DNA of 64,000 bases, from positions 62,001 through 126,000 of the forward strand of contig CAXKVV010000152.1 in NCBI GenBank assembly GCA_964058805.1, written 5' to 3'. Under the pieces are notes generated by a model. It ran no database searches, was not told the origin of the DNA, and saw only the letters and a program-made list of their open reading frames with translations. Each line of letters opens with the position of its first letter. The first letter of the stretch is position 1. The position numbers and the translations under genes are program-made. Source of the DNA: Schoenoplectus triqueter (lineage: Eukaryota > Streptophyta > Magnoliopsida > Poales > Cyperaceae). Below, in pieces: positions 24,871 through 36,599 of this stretch.

Positions 24871-25117
24871 GCCATGATATATGCTATTACAATTTTATGA
24901 ATAAAGATTACTTGCTATAAGAAAGTTTTCCCGAATTTAATGTAATGTCAACAGTCAAAATTATTTGCAGGTATTTCCATCCTTCAAATGGATAAGATCA
25001 TTTTCTCCATCAATTGCAATTAGTCATGTTGCAGAGATGAAGATATCCAGCACGTGCGTCTGTATTTTTATTTTGAGTTCACATATTCATTTATTCCCGT
25101 TTTTCTTTTTTGACAAT

Positions 25118-25400
25118 TTAAAACCAAGATACAATAAAACTGTATAGAAGTTGAAATTTGAACTAAAGTTAAATATTTTACTTTTGCTTTTTCGTCAAAA
25201 TGAACAGGCGGAAACGAAAATATGTTTTCACTTCTTTACAAATGAACATTAGATTATTTTTTTCCTTTACACTTTCCACTCGAAATTTATTTTCGAGTTA
25301 CGTGGTTTACTCTCTAATATTTTCCACATATAATAAGAGAATAAACGACTAATTACTGTTGAAAACAGGTTTGTCAAGAATGAAGGTTTATTTTTTTCAT
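25118..25400. repeat. PKS-upstream module, copy C
   Basis: Diverged copy of 15764-16160 and 17424-17810 lying about 1 kb upstream of the first PKS gene. Landmarks are AACAGGCGGAAACGAAAATA, AAATTTATTTTC and AACAGGTTTGTCAAGAAT. Confidence 0.75.
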
Positions 25401-25914
25401 TTTTCATAGGAATTGTCGTAATCACAGGTACGTGTACCACTTCCCGGCGGCATATGATTTTTTCTTTTCTACTTAAACTACCTAATCTTAAAGCCGTTAA
25501 CAAGTAAAACAAATCGGTATATACGTATACCATGCAACGAAGTTTCTTGTGACATCGTGTGCATACAACTTTGTGTGTGTAAAACAATCCGTACCACGAT
25601 CAATTTCCAAAATTCAAAGGCATGATCACGCTGCTTAATTTTGACTGCTGACATTACATTATATCACTAATTAGCTACAGTTGTTCAACCGAAGCAAAGA
25701 TAAGTACAATATTATTGGGATTTATTCAGTATATCCTGTATTTGTTTTGAATTTTAACATATGGGTAGAGGCAGTGCCAGAAATTTAAGCCAACAGATAG
25801 TGAATTAATTAATTTTTTTGATCAAATCGCGAACTAATTAATAGTGTTGCGTTGAGTGCGACATTCATTGAATTTACATCATTTGAGTTTGTACAGTGTA
25901 TTCTTCATTTCTTC

Positions 25915-25922
25915 TATTTAAA
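25915..25922 (+). promoter_or_regulatory. Probable TATA box of the first PKS gene
   Basis: TATTTAAA lies in a stretch conserved with the inverted PKS copy (TTCTATTTAAACCCTTCGTAT on the gene strand in both). Transcription would start near 25945-25955, about 70 bases before a conserved splice donor. Confidence 0.5.
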
Positions 25923-26017
25923 CCCTTCGTATACCACTAGCTACTCCAACACATACTGGAAGCAATCCAATAATATACACACACCCAACAATATTTACTA
26001 TACTTGTCACTCCAAAG

Positions 26018-26247
26018 GTATTATTTTAGAGTTGTTGTGTTACCATGCATATATGTAGCAAACTAGCAATCTTACCCTGTTTGTCGTTGTGTCACTACTC
26101 ACCATATATAAACGCATTTAACAAATTTGTTGTTATGTTACAGTAATGCACTTACCGTTTTTTGTGTTTGTGCCACAACAACTGCCTCTTTGTGCCACAA
26201 CAACTGCCACAAAAACAAGTGCATCTCAATATATCGGTCACTGTATG

Positions 26248-26292
<45 letters not shown>

Positions 26293-26418
26293 GAGTTGCA
26301 AGCGATATTCTTATTATATATACACGTATATATCATGGGTTTCCAAAATTAATTCCTATTGTTTTTCCATTTAATATATATCAGAAATATTACTAACTAT
26401 ATATAATCTGTATAATAG
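26018..26418 (+). other. Probable 5'UTR intron of the first PKS gene
   Basis: CCAAAG|GTATTATTTT at the left and ATAATAG|GCCGGGGAAGCAA before the ATG at the right. The donor context is kept in the second PKS copy (41841, minus strand), and the second copy has its own AG before GAGAAGCAAATGG. The intron holds a TA microsatellite (about 26256-26290) and a duplicated GCCACAACAACTGCC word. There is no RNA evidence; inferred from signals and conservation. Confidence 0.5.
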
Positions 26419-26431
26419 GCCGGGGAAGCAA

Positions 26432-27771
26432 ATGGAAATTTTGAACGAGATACGTGAGGCACAGAGGTCTCAAGGAACAGCGGCAGTGCTCGCAATTGGC
26501 TCGGCGACTCCCTCTAATTTCATATACCAATCCCAATATGCCGATTATTTCTTTCGTGTTACGAAGAGCGAGCACCTTAAAGAACTCAAGCAGGAGTTTC
26601 AAAAAATATGTAAGCTAGAAATCCAACAAATTAACACACACATTCATAATAGAATTTTTACATCACGTACATGCATACATTAACACATTCACACATGCAC
26701 ATAACTAACATTAATTCATCATCCCAATTTATAGGTGATGACACAAAAATCAACAAACGTCACTTTCACCTCACGGAGGAAATGCTCAAAAAACATCCAA
26801 AAATAACTTCAAATAAGGATCAAGAATCACTTGATGCTCGACAAGACATAGTATTAGGTGCGGTGCCCAGGCTCGGCCTCATGGCGGCAGAGAAGGCTAT
26901 TAAAGAGTGGGGCCAGCCAAAGTCGAAGATCACCCACCTACTTTTTCACACCACAACAGGTAGTATTGACATGCCTGGTGCTGATCGTCAGATGGTGAGG
27001 CTCCTTGGTCTCTCTCCCTCTACCAAGAGGTCAATGATGTACCACCAGGGCTGCTCAGGTGGTGGCACGGTGCTCCGTCTTGCCAAGGATATAGCCGAAA
27101 ATACTCGAGGCACTCGTGTCCTTGTAATCTGCTCAGAGATTTCTCTGACAACCTTTCGTGGGCCATCTGAGGCGAACAAAGATACTCTTCTACCTCAAGC
27201 AATTTTCGGAGATGGGGCGGCTGCTGTGATTGTGGGAGCCCAGCCGGACCTATCAGTTGAGCGTCCTATTTTTGAAATCATTTCAGCATGTCAAACAATC
27301 CTTCCTGGCACAGAGGATGCAATGGTGGGACACATCAGACAAGACGGTCTCACATTACACATGTCACCTCTTGCACAAAAACATATCTCAAATAATATCA
27401 TAAGTATTCTTTCAGAGATCGTCGAACCACTCAGGATTATTACTGACTGGAATTCAGCCTTTTGGGCCATGAACCCAGGGTGGCCCACTATCCTAGAACA
27501 ATTGCAGTCAGATTTGGTACTTGACGAGGAAAAGCTTAAGGTGACGAGGCATGTGCTTGCCAATTATGGCAACATGATGAGTGCAACCATATTTTTCATG
27601 CTTGATGAAATGAGGAAGCAGTCGGCCGAAGAGGGAAAGGCATATGATGGACAATACGGTGTCCTTTTAGGATTTGGTGCAGGAATCACCATGGAGACTA
27701 CCATCTTGCGCGCCAATAAGTACAATGCGCGCAATTTCACTGAATCAGAGGATGACGTATGGACAATTTAA
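26432..27771 (+). CDS. Type III polyketide synthase (chalcone synthase-like), Cys-Asn-Asn variant
   Basis: Two exons, 26432-26609 and 26735-27771, encode 404 residues. The 125-base GT-AG intron splits the Cys60 codon, the position conserved in plant chalcone synthases. Such enzymes extend an acyl-CoA starter with malonyl-CoA in the cytosol. The catalytic Cys is present (YHQGCSGGG, Cys166), as are the gate Phe (QAIFGDG, Phe217) and Asn (NYGNMMSA, Asn339). The residue matching catalytic His303 of alfalfa enzyme is Asn306 (FWAMNPGW). The scaffold GFGPG reads GFGAG (372-376), and the gatekeeper Phe265 position is Leu267 (GLTLHM). The C terminus extends past the usual end ([12 protein letters not shown]). 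An AATAAA follows at 27792. It is probably not a chalcone synthase; whether it condenses at all is open. The frame is intact and about 94-95% identical to the inverted copy. Confidence 0.95.
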
Positions 27772-28706
27772 TTGACTACATGTATTCTCGTAATAAATTA
27801 ATTAAGCTCATATGGTATAATGAGCAAAATTAATACTAGCTATTTGAACGGATGGAATACCCGCAAAAATATTTGTATTTTGTTTTGGTGCAGTCGTTTT
27901 CATTTCAAACGATGTAGTTTATATTCAAATTTTTGCAATGGTGTGCACAAGATCTGTTAGTAAGATTTTATCATGATGAATTTAGAGTTTCTTTCTGATC
28001 AACCTTATATCAAGAACGTAGTGCCAGTATAAAAAAAATGGCGGTGAAATTTACTTATCAGTATTGACATTTTTTTTTATAAAATCAACACTAAAAATAA
28101 ACAATCGGTGTCAGTTTTGTTATAACACCGATACTAATATCTTAAGCGTAATTTTTGTTTTGTTATCCCACACAAAACTGACGATAGTAATTAGCATTTT
28201 GTACTTAATTATGTAAATATTTTTCATCATAATTATAAAGAGATCGATTGCAACCATATAAAGGAAAAAATAACAAAATGAGATTTAGCCCACTAGTTAT
28301 CTAGGGACTAATATACCGAGTCAACAAAAATGAGGTTGAACTCACTCTACCCAAAACCCTTTCTTAACAAATTGGATAGTTCTAAACTGATTTAACTGAA
28401 TAGTTCCGTATGGAGTTGGCAAAAATTGATCATAATCCGTCCGACTCATTCGGATGTGAATTTAAATTCTGACTTTTCAAAAATCAAACTGATCCGACAC
28501 AATTATATCCGATTTGAAATCAAATAACTTACAATACAATTAAAATCAATTTAAAATTGAAAAAATCAATACATGAATTAACTTGACTCGATCAAATTTC
28601 TTCCGGTATCGATGGCATGAAGTCAAACCCGAAACCGATCCGGTCCATCCAAAGCTGAACTTGACATGACACATTTGTTTGCCGCATCTAGTCCAGTAGG
28701 TCTTTT
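27772..28706. other. PKS 3' flank, including repeat shared with 36.6-36.9 kb
   Basis: About 27790-27930 matches, inverted, the 3' flank of the second PKS (about 39890-40010). About 28060-28345 is a direct repeat of 36600-36895 and inverted relative to 8761-9010, with TTATAACACCGATACTAA as a landmark. From about 28395 to 28690 lies AT-rich sequence absent from the 8.6-8.8 kb counterpart. No gene. Confidence 0.6.
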
Positions 28707-29115
28707 TGTTGAAAATATAAACTTAATTAATATTTTCTTGAATTTTGTTGTCTAGTCAATATAATTTAAGGCTCATTCATTAGGATTTAAAGCTCTTAAA
28801 GTCTAGTTTTTAATGGTGTAAGTTTCATGTCGATTGGAGTTTTCTAGAGAAAGTTATGACAGTTTTAATAGAGATAGGTCAGATTTGACTGGGCTGCTTA
28901 GTTTTCTGTTTTTATATTTATTACGAATTCTAGAGTTTTCTTTTGATGTTTTGGCTCTATAAATAGAGTTGTAATCTGTTGCTTTGCAAGACAATGCAAG
29001 AGAGATAATATAATAGAGAATTACAAAGAGTCTTTCAGATAAGAACTTGTTTATTTCCTCCATCTCTTCTCTCTACCACTATATGAATTGTATCCACTAT
29101 TAAATATACTCAACA
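28707..29115 (+). repeat. 5' LTR of the Copia element
   Basis: 409 bases. Differs from the 3' LTR by roughly 20 substitutions by eye and lacks a ~46-base segment that the 3' LTR has at about 33259-33305. Contains TATAAATAG (about 28960), a plausible promoter. Confidence 0.92.
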
Positions 29116-29118
29116 AAT

Positions 29119-29130
29119 TGGTATCAGAGC
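29119..29130 (+). other. Primer binding site (initiator tRNA-Met type)
   Basis: TGGTATCAGAGC, three bases after the 5' LTR, is the standard plant Copia complement of the initiator methionine tRNA 3' end. Confidence 0.9.
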
Positions 29131-29131
29131 C

Positions 29132-32100
29132 ATGGCCAATAACGGTGCAACCATTGGAGGTGTCGGGCATGTATCATGCTTGCGACTTTCAAAGACCAAC
29201 TACGAAAATTGGTGCTTACACATGAAGGCGCTACTCGGCTCGCAAGATGTGTGGGAAGTCGTTGAGATTGGCTATACCGAACATGTGACCTTGCAAGGCT
29301 TGACGAATAATCAAGTGAAAGAGTTGAAGGAGTCACACAAGAAAGATAAAACCGCGCTCTACTTGATGTACCAGGCGGTTGATGAGTCAGACTTTGAGAA
29401 GATAGCCGGTGCGAAGACTTCAAAAGAAGCATGGGAGACTCTTGAAAAGGCATACAAAGGAGCGGACCGAGTGAAGCAAGTTCGCTTACAAACACTTAGA
29501 GGTGAGTTTGAAACTTTAAGAATGAAAGGGTCGGAAGGTGTATCGAATTATATCACACGGGTAGAAATGGTGGTGAACCAACTCAAAAGAAATGGTGAAG
29601 AGATAAGTGAAAATATAGTAGTAGAAAAAATATTAAGGTCATTAACTAATGATTTTGAGAATGTTGTGTGTGTCATAGAAGAGTCTAAGAATTTAGCAGA
29701 AATGACGGTGGATGAGCTCTCAAGTTCCTTAGAGGCACATGAACAAAGAAAGAAAAATAAGAAGCAAGAGGTGTTAGATGAAGCACTTCAAACTAAGGTA
29801 ACACTAAAAGAAGATAAGCTGAGAAACGGTGAAGGTGGTCGTGGAAGAGGCCGTGGTGGCTTTAGAGGTCGAGGTAGAGGCCGCGGTAGAGGCCGTGGTA
29901 AATGACAAGAAGAGAACAAGGAAGAGAAGAACCAATCGATCTCATACGGCGGAGGCCGAGGTCGAGGAAGAGGAAGATCAAGTAAGTACAATGTTCAATG
30001 TTACTCTTGTAAAAAATATGGTCATTATGCAGCGGAGTGTTATTACAATGAAAAGAAAGATGATGAGAAAAAAGAAGAGAAAGGATGTGATGGTGTGGTA
30101 TTACTAGCAAGCAAGGAGGCTGACTCCAACAACGAGTCAGTGTGGTATTTGGATACCGGTGCAAGCAATCATATGTGTGGCTACAAGCACATGTTTACCA
30201 AGATAGAGGATATTGTAGAAGGCCATGTATCATTTGGAGATGCCTCAAAAGTGAAAGTTAAAGGCCAAGGTGAAATTCTTATTCAGTGTAAAGAAGGAAA
30301 TGAGAGGTTTCTCTCTAATGTTTATTATGTGCCGGATATGAAGAGTAATATTTTGAGTTTGGGACAATTGTTAGAACGTGGTTACACGGTTTTTATGAAA
30401 GAAAGAACACTTTATTTGAGAGACCAAGATAATCGGTTGCTAGCCCAAGTAGAAATGACCAAAAACCGCATGTTTAAGTTGAATTTGGTGAATGTTCAAG
30501 CAAGGTGTTTAAAGGCATGTGTAGAAGATATGACTTGGTTGTGGCATTTACGGTTTGGACATCTTAATTTTGGTGCTTTGAGGCAATTATCAAATAAAAG
30601 AATGGTGAAAAATATACCACACATAGACCATAGTGATAAATTGTGTGAAGGCTGCGTGTTAGGAAAGCACCCAAGGAATTCTTTTCCAAAAGAAGCAAGT
30701 TATCGTGCAAAGAAGGTGTTTGAATTGGTTCATACCGATATTTGTGGTCCAATAACCCCTAATTCACTTGGTAAACACCGGTACTTTATTACCTTTATTG
30801 ATGATTTTTCTCGAAGAACTTGGATATATTTTTTAAAGGAGAAATCTGAAGCTTTTTTTTATTTTTAAGAAGTTTAAGGTGCTTGTTGAAAACTTAAATG
30901 GTGAATGCATAAAAACTTTGAGATCCGATAGAGGCGGTGAATTTACATCAAAGGAGTTTGTGAATTTTTGTGAACAAAAATGTATTAGAAGGTTCTTAAC
31001 AGCCCCTTATTCACCTCAACAAAATGGAGTGGCGGAATGAAAAAATCAGACCATACTCGACATGGTTCGAAGCATGTTAAAGAGCAAAAATATGCCGAAG
31101 GAATTTTGGGCTGAAGCGGTGAGGTGTGCAGTTTACTTGCAAAATCGATGTCCTACGGCGAGTTTAGAGAATATTACCCCACAAGAAGCATGGTGCGGTG
31201 TGAAGCCATCAGTAGCTCATTTGAAGGTGTTCGGAAGTGTGGCTTATGCTCACGTTCCAGATCAAAAGCGCACAAAACTTGATGACAAGAGCAAGAAGCT
31301 AATTTTTATAGACTATGATGAGAAATCTAAGGCGTACAATCTTTATGATCCGCTTACTAAAAAGGTACATGTGAGTTGTGATGTGCAGGTCAATAAAGAA
31401 AGCATGTGGAATTTGAGTTTCATAGAAGAGATGTCTCATGAAGAAGGAAAAGAAGCGACATCAACAATTATCTCTACACCGACAAGCACAACTACATCGA
31501 CAATATCACAAGCCGAACCATCTTCACCTTTATCCGATGATGAAGATAAGCCAAGGACACCAAAGACAAGGAATTTGCGAGAAATATACGAGGTGACAAG
31601 TGAATTACATTTGGTGTGTCTTTTGGCGGATGCGGAGGACATCACATTTGAGCAAGCCGTAAAAGATGAAAAGTGGCAAGCCGCTATGCAAGAGGAGATG
31701 AAAGCAATTGAGAAAAATGACACTTGGGAACTTGCGACGTTGCCCAAGGGTCACAAGCCGATTGGTGTTAAATGGGTTTATAAGAAAAAGATGAATGTGC
31801 AAGGCGAGGTTGAAAGATACAAAGCAAGATTAGTGGCGAAAGGGTACAAGCAAAAGACGGGGATTGATTATGAAGAGGTATTTGCCCCGATAGCAAGAAT
31901 GGAGACAATCCGACTACTAATCTCGTTGGTAGCTCAAAATAAATGGAGCATTTTTCAAATGGACGTGAAATCGGCGTTTCTAAATGGAGTGCTTGAAGAA
32001 GAAGTCTATATCGAGCAACCTTCCGGTTATGTGAAAGTTGACAAAGAGCACATGATGTTGAAGTTAAAAAAGGCGTTGTATGGGTTGAAGCAAGCGCCAA

Positions 32101-33167
32101 GGGCATGGAACACTCGAATTGATGCATACTTCAAGGAGCATGGGTTTGTGCAATGCTCATATGAGCACGCGCTATATTTGAAGGTACAAAAAGATGATAT
32201 TTTATTTGTGGCCTTGTATGTAGATGATTTGATTTTTACGGGAAATAATAGAGATATGATTGAGAAGTTTAAGTTGGAAATGACAAAAGAGTTTGAGATG
32301 ACCGATTTTGGTCTCATGTCTTATTTTTTGGGGTTAGAAGTGAGACAAGAAAATTCTGAAATTTTTGTTTCACAAAAAGCATATGCAAAGGAGATTTTAA
32401 AGAAGTTTAAGATGGATGAATGTAATCCCGTAAATACTCCGGTTGAGAGTGGGACGAAATTGTCTCGATATGATGAAGGAAAGACGATTGACGCAACACT
32501 ATATAGAAGCTTGGTTGGAAGCTTGCGTTATTTGACGTGCACAAGGCCGGATATTGCTTATGGAGTTGGCTTGGTGAGCCGATATATTGAGGAGCCGAAA
32601 ATGACGCATTGGAAAGCCATAAAGCGAATTATTCGCTATGTCAAAGGTACATTATCTCATGGCTTATTTTATTCTCATACTAATGAGTTTGATCTTATTG
32701 GATATTCTGATAGTGATTGGAGTGGAGATTTAGATGATCGGAAGAGCACTTCGGGTTTTGTGTTTTTCATGGGAAGCACGGCATTTACATGGCTCTCTAA
32801 GAAGCAATCTATTGTTACTTTGTCCACATGTGAAGCGGAGTATGTTGCTGCATCTTCTTGCGTATGTCACTCTCTTTGGCTACGCAAGTTACTAAAGGAG
32901 ATTAACTTTTCTCAAGAGAAGGCGATGAATATTCGAGTGGATAACAAGTCGGCAATTGAGTTGGCGAAAAATACGGTGCATCATGAAAGGAGCAAGCACA
33001 TAGATGTGTGTTTTCAATTCATACGAGAACATGTGAAGAATGGCGATGTAGAGATGACTCATGTGGCAAGTCGTGATCAAGTGGCGAACATATTCACCAA
33101 ACCACTATCGGCAGAACTGTTCAACAAGTTCAAGAAGTTGCTCGGGATGCAAGCCAGAAATAATTAA
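29132..33167 (+). pseudogene. Copia gag-pol polyprotein, interrupted three times
   Basis: The start ATG is at 29132. The gag part has a UBN2-type core (TNYENWCLHMKALLG) and an RG-rich tail. A TGA stop lies at 29903-29905. The same frame then continues with a CCHC knuckle (CYSCKKYGHYAAEC) and the protease motif DTGASNHM. The integrase HHCC region (HLRFGHL ... CEGCVLGK) and core (HTDICGP) follow. An extra T in the T8 run at 30853-30860 shifts the frame. A second TGA is at 31038-31040, inside the integrase. From 31062 the frame is open through reverse transcriptase (YVDD in [11 protein letters not shown]) to RNase H (SDSDWSGD), stopping at 33165-33167. Inactive as a whole; the RT-RNase H part is intact. 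Confidence 0.93.
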
Positions 33168-33170
33168 GTT

Positions 33171-33180
33171 TAAGAAGGGA
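33171..33180 (+). other. Polypurine tract
   Basis: TAAGAAGGGA immediately before the 3' LTR, the expected plus-strand primer position. Confidence 0.75.
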
Positions 33181-33636
33181 TGTTGAAAATATAAACTTAA
33201 TTAATATTTTCTTGAAGTTTGTTGTCCAGTCAATATAATTTAAGGCTGATTCATTAGGAATTTGGACAGACCATCCGAACTTTGTTTTAGGTATATGAGC
33301 TATGGATTTAAAGCTCTTCAAGTCTAGTTTTTAATGGTGTAAGTTTCAAGTCGATTGGAGTTTTTTAGAAAAAATTATGACAGTTTTAATAGAGATAGGT
33401 CAGATTTGACTGAGCTGCTTAGTTTTCTGTTTTTATATTTATTACGAATTCTAGAATTCTCTTTTGATGTTTTGGCTCTATAAATAGAGTTGTAATCTGT
33501 TGTTTTACAAGACAATGCAAGAAAAATAATATAATAGAGAATTATAAATAATCTTTCAGATAAGAACTTGTTTATTTACTCCATCTCTTCTCTCTACCAC
33601 TATACGAATTGTATCCACTATTAAATATACTCAACA
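33181..33636 (+). repeat. 3' LTR of the Copia element
   Basis: 456 bases, TGTTGAAAAT to CTCAACA, followed by the target duplication CTTTT. The ~46 extra bases at about 33259-33305 against the 5' LTR begin and end at short microhomology, so a deletion in the 5' LTR is the simplest reading. Confidence 0.92.
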
Positions 33637-33641
33637 CTTTT

Positions 33642-34459
33642 ATCAATAGACATAAGGATGATATCTCTTATCTATGACATTTTACTATTTTCCACTCATC
33701 TCCTCACAAGTTGCTACTATTTTCTACTTAGCATATAAGTTCTGTTGTCCTTTCACAAGGAAGGAATGAGGCTGAACTGACTTGATTACCATGTTTTAAT
33801 GTTTAGCAGTGCGCACAACATTTCCATATATCCGTCTTACTTTGACAAAAAGTCTACACTTATAGTTAGCATATACAATTTTTTGTTCGACAGAAGGTTA
33901 GGAATATTCTTTTATGCCTTTGAAAAGTCGGTGATGGTGATCAATTCATCATTTTTTTATAAAAAAAATGATGATTAACATATACAACTTATCCAATGTG
34001 TGCTGATAGCATGTTAACCAGTGCTTTATTAAGAATCATTTTATAAATAGCAAGCAATTACCTACTATTAGTATATTAATTTTCTTTAAGAAAAGATAGA
34101 AAATAATTACGTACAAGTATTGGATGTCTTCCGTTGTTTGTTTAGAACTTATATTGATGATTCTGAAAGCAACTCGAACTCTAATTATACGTACTATCTC
34201 CCAATCCCATGTATTAGTTTCTCCGATGCCAATCTTTCACACATTTTTATTATGAAAACACTTATAGTTAGATAATGCTCAATAAGCATGTCATATTCTT
34301 GGAATAATCGCATGGGGAGATAAAATTACGTAATAGTGTGAGTAGTTTGGTATAATTTGGTAATTAATTCTAATTGGGATGAATGTCTACATGAACACAC
34401 CCCCATCTTTGTAATATATATGCAATGAGCCATGAGAAATGAAAAAAATTATGTTAAGA
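33642..34459. repeat. Rearranged repeat flank
   Basis: 33645-33830 is the reverse complement of about 8540-8695 (CCACTCATCTCCTCAC as a landmark). 33850-34150 is a direct repeat of 20380-20620 (GTCGGTGATGGTGATCAATT-type). The remainder holds nothing that I recognise. Confidence 0.65.
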
Positions 34460-35690
34460 CACTACAATAGGAAGTATCTTAGATAATATATTTTAACAAT
34501 TCTTATAAGTCAAACTCAATGTAAAAAGAGTCAATGACATTACCCAAATATTGAGAACTTTTTATATAATAATTTTTAATAAAAAAATATTATTAAAATA
34601 AAGTCCTGACATACCAATAAGTTAAATATTTCTTTAACAATGATTTCTCAAAAAAATCATAGTTAAATACCACTTTAACAATGGTTTCTTATAAAGAACT
34701 ATTATTAAAGATAGTATTTAGCTGCAATTTTGATAAAAATTTATTGCTAAATGTTGATATTTGAATTTTGGTTCTGATAGAAAAGAATCCATCAATGGTA
34801 TTCTACCATTTTGCTCCCCAAATTGCTAGATTTATTAATTTCACCATTTGTTCATCCCGATTCAACGATCCACAAATCAAAATTAAAAAAATCAAATCTC
34901 ATGGAATACCAATTTTGTTCCTCAGTTTCATATATAAAAGTGAGGTGAGGGATAGAGAAAGAGAAAGAAATAGAAAAAGGAAAGAACCAAAAAAATAATA
35001 AAATTGAAATTCGGCAATTTCTATTTCAGAAGACAATATTTTTTATAAGAAATTTCAATTGAAGCATTTTATGTGGTCATGAAAATCTTGCAACGAACTC
35101 CGGCGATCTTCGTGGCAAAAAAAAAACTCGCTTGACCCTGAAAAATATATTTGAAGTTTCAATATTTTTTTTCATTTTTTTTCTTATAAATTGTGTTAAT
35201 ATTGATATCATTAAATGATTAAGATGTATTGTTGAGTAAATATATTTTTTATCGAATTGAGTAATTTTATTTACAACCAAGGCGTGAGGCAGTGGAAGCC
35301 AAACCCTTCTTTCAAGAACACCACATTTTAGCAAAGAAAAACATAATATATAAATATGTATGTTCTTATATAATTAATTTACCTTCATCTTTCATTGTGT
35401 ACTAATTGTTCTTGGTTAAAGTTATATTTTTTTAAAATGACATTTAACGATAATTTTTAACTAAAAATAATTGCTAAAGCATACTTTAATAATGATTCTT
35501 AGCTAGAAATATTATTAAGGATTCATTTAATAATATTTTTTTAACTAAGAGCTATTGCTAAAGACTCTTTTAGCAATGATTCTGAGGTAAAAATAGTTGT
35601 TAAAGGTACTCTTCCAAGAATATTTTAATAACACAATTTAGCAATAGTTGTTTATACTTTTTATAATATTCCGCTTCAAAATCGTTGTTG
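34460..35690. mobile_element. Decayed CACTA-like element, one end visible
   Basis: Begins CACTACAATAGG with subterminal repeats pairing words like AACAATGGTTTC with GAACTATTATTAAAG. Its middle (about 34770-35250) is homologous to the middle of the CACTA at 46385-47677: a TATATAAAA box, a GA-rich leader and a conserved ATGTGGTCATGAAAA-type stretch. Far-end subterminal repeats reach about 35690, but no terminal TAGTG was found. Confidence 0.5.
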
Positions 35691-36595
35691 AATTCAGGGG
35701 CAATTATCGGATTGTAATGCTTATCGGGTTCAAACTCATTAACTAATCAGACACTAAATAAAAAATTAATAATTTAATATATATATTCTTACCTAATAAA
35801 AACTATTAAAATAAAAATATTTTATATATTAAAAATAACAACAAAATAAAACTCAAAGTAATAGATAATCAAGTTGATGAAGAAAGTTTTCCTCTACGGA
35901 ACTTTATATTTTGACATCTTTGCATAATTATTTCATTATGCATGATATTAAATATTTTTCTCAATAAAAACTCTCAGACAATTTAGGGAGGACAAAATAA
36001 ATTTCAAAAAGAACAAATTACAGAAAGTATGATCTAAAAGTATTATTTTTCAAAATCCAAGGGCAACCCTGCCACACATATAGCAGCCCCTGGTTGAATC
36101 TCTTTTTCTAACACAATTTAAATTAGGGATTGTAATTAATTAATTAATATCCAAACAAAGAAAGAGACTTTCTTTTTTAGAAAAATAATTGACTCCATCC
36201 CCACTCGTGATAGGCGGGGGCCTGGGAATCTAGGCTGCCGGATGGCAACTTCACCAATCCCACAAAATGATTAATTTAACTGGACCGAAGAATTCGATCA
36301 CTGATAACAATTAGCTCAGTCCGTGTAGATACGCACACTGTAATCCACATGAACTGTAAAACTGTAAATTTTGAGTGCTTTTATAAGATATAGTGTGTTC
36401 TCACTTCGGAGTTCTAATGACATGGGACTAATGAGACGCATTAGTCCGGTTCCGGAAATCCTACTATCCCATTCATTGATTGGTTTAATAAATGATCAAA
36501 TGATTTTTAGATTTTTGACATATATTTGCGTCTTGAGAATTTTATCATTTCTTGAATTGGATATCTGATGCTTGCTCAATCAATCAATAGTTTTT
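35691..36595. other. Intergenic, no feature recognised
   Basis: AT-rich sequence with one GC-richer patch near 36190-36240. No reading frame, tRNA or repeat could be supported. Confidence 0.5.
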
Positions 36596-36599
36596 TTTA

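Larger units (their letters stand above)
28707..33636 (+). mobile_element. Ty1/Copia LTR retrotransposon, TSD CTTTT
   Basis: A 4,930-base element with two LTRs starting TGTTGAAAATATAAAC and ending ATATACTCAACA, flanked by CTTTT at 28702-28706 and 33637-33641. Domain order is gag, zinc knuckle, protease, integrase, reverse transcriptase, RNase H, which defines Copia. Three lesions interrupt the polyprotein, so it cannot move on its own. The flanks are contiguous in the related sequence at about 8675-8700, which acts as an empty-site homologue. Confidence 0.95.

Noticed and set aside
26127..26396. Three overlapping Tyr/Ile-rich frames upstream of the first PKS
   Set aside because: They run through a TA microsatellite in the probable 5'UTR intron.
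26671..26736. In-frame ATG upstream of PKS exon 2, suggesting a 366-residue protein
   Set aside because: That ATG lies in the intron. The conserved Cys60 splice site and exon 1 give the expected N terminus.
29788..30164. Minus-strand Pro/Arg-rich and His/Leu-rich frames over the Copia gag
   Set aside because: Antisense shadows of the RG-rich gag tail; no independent evidence.
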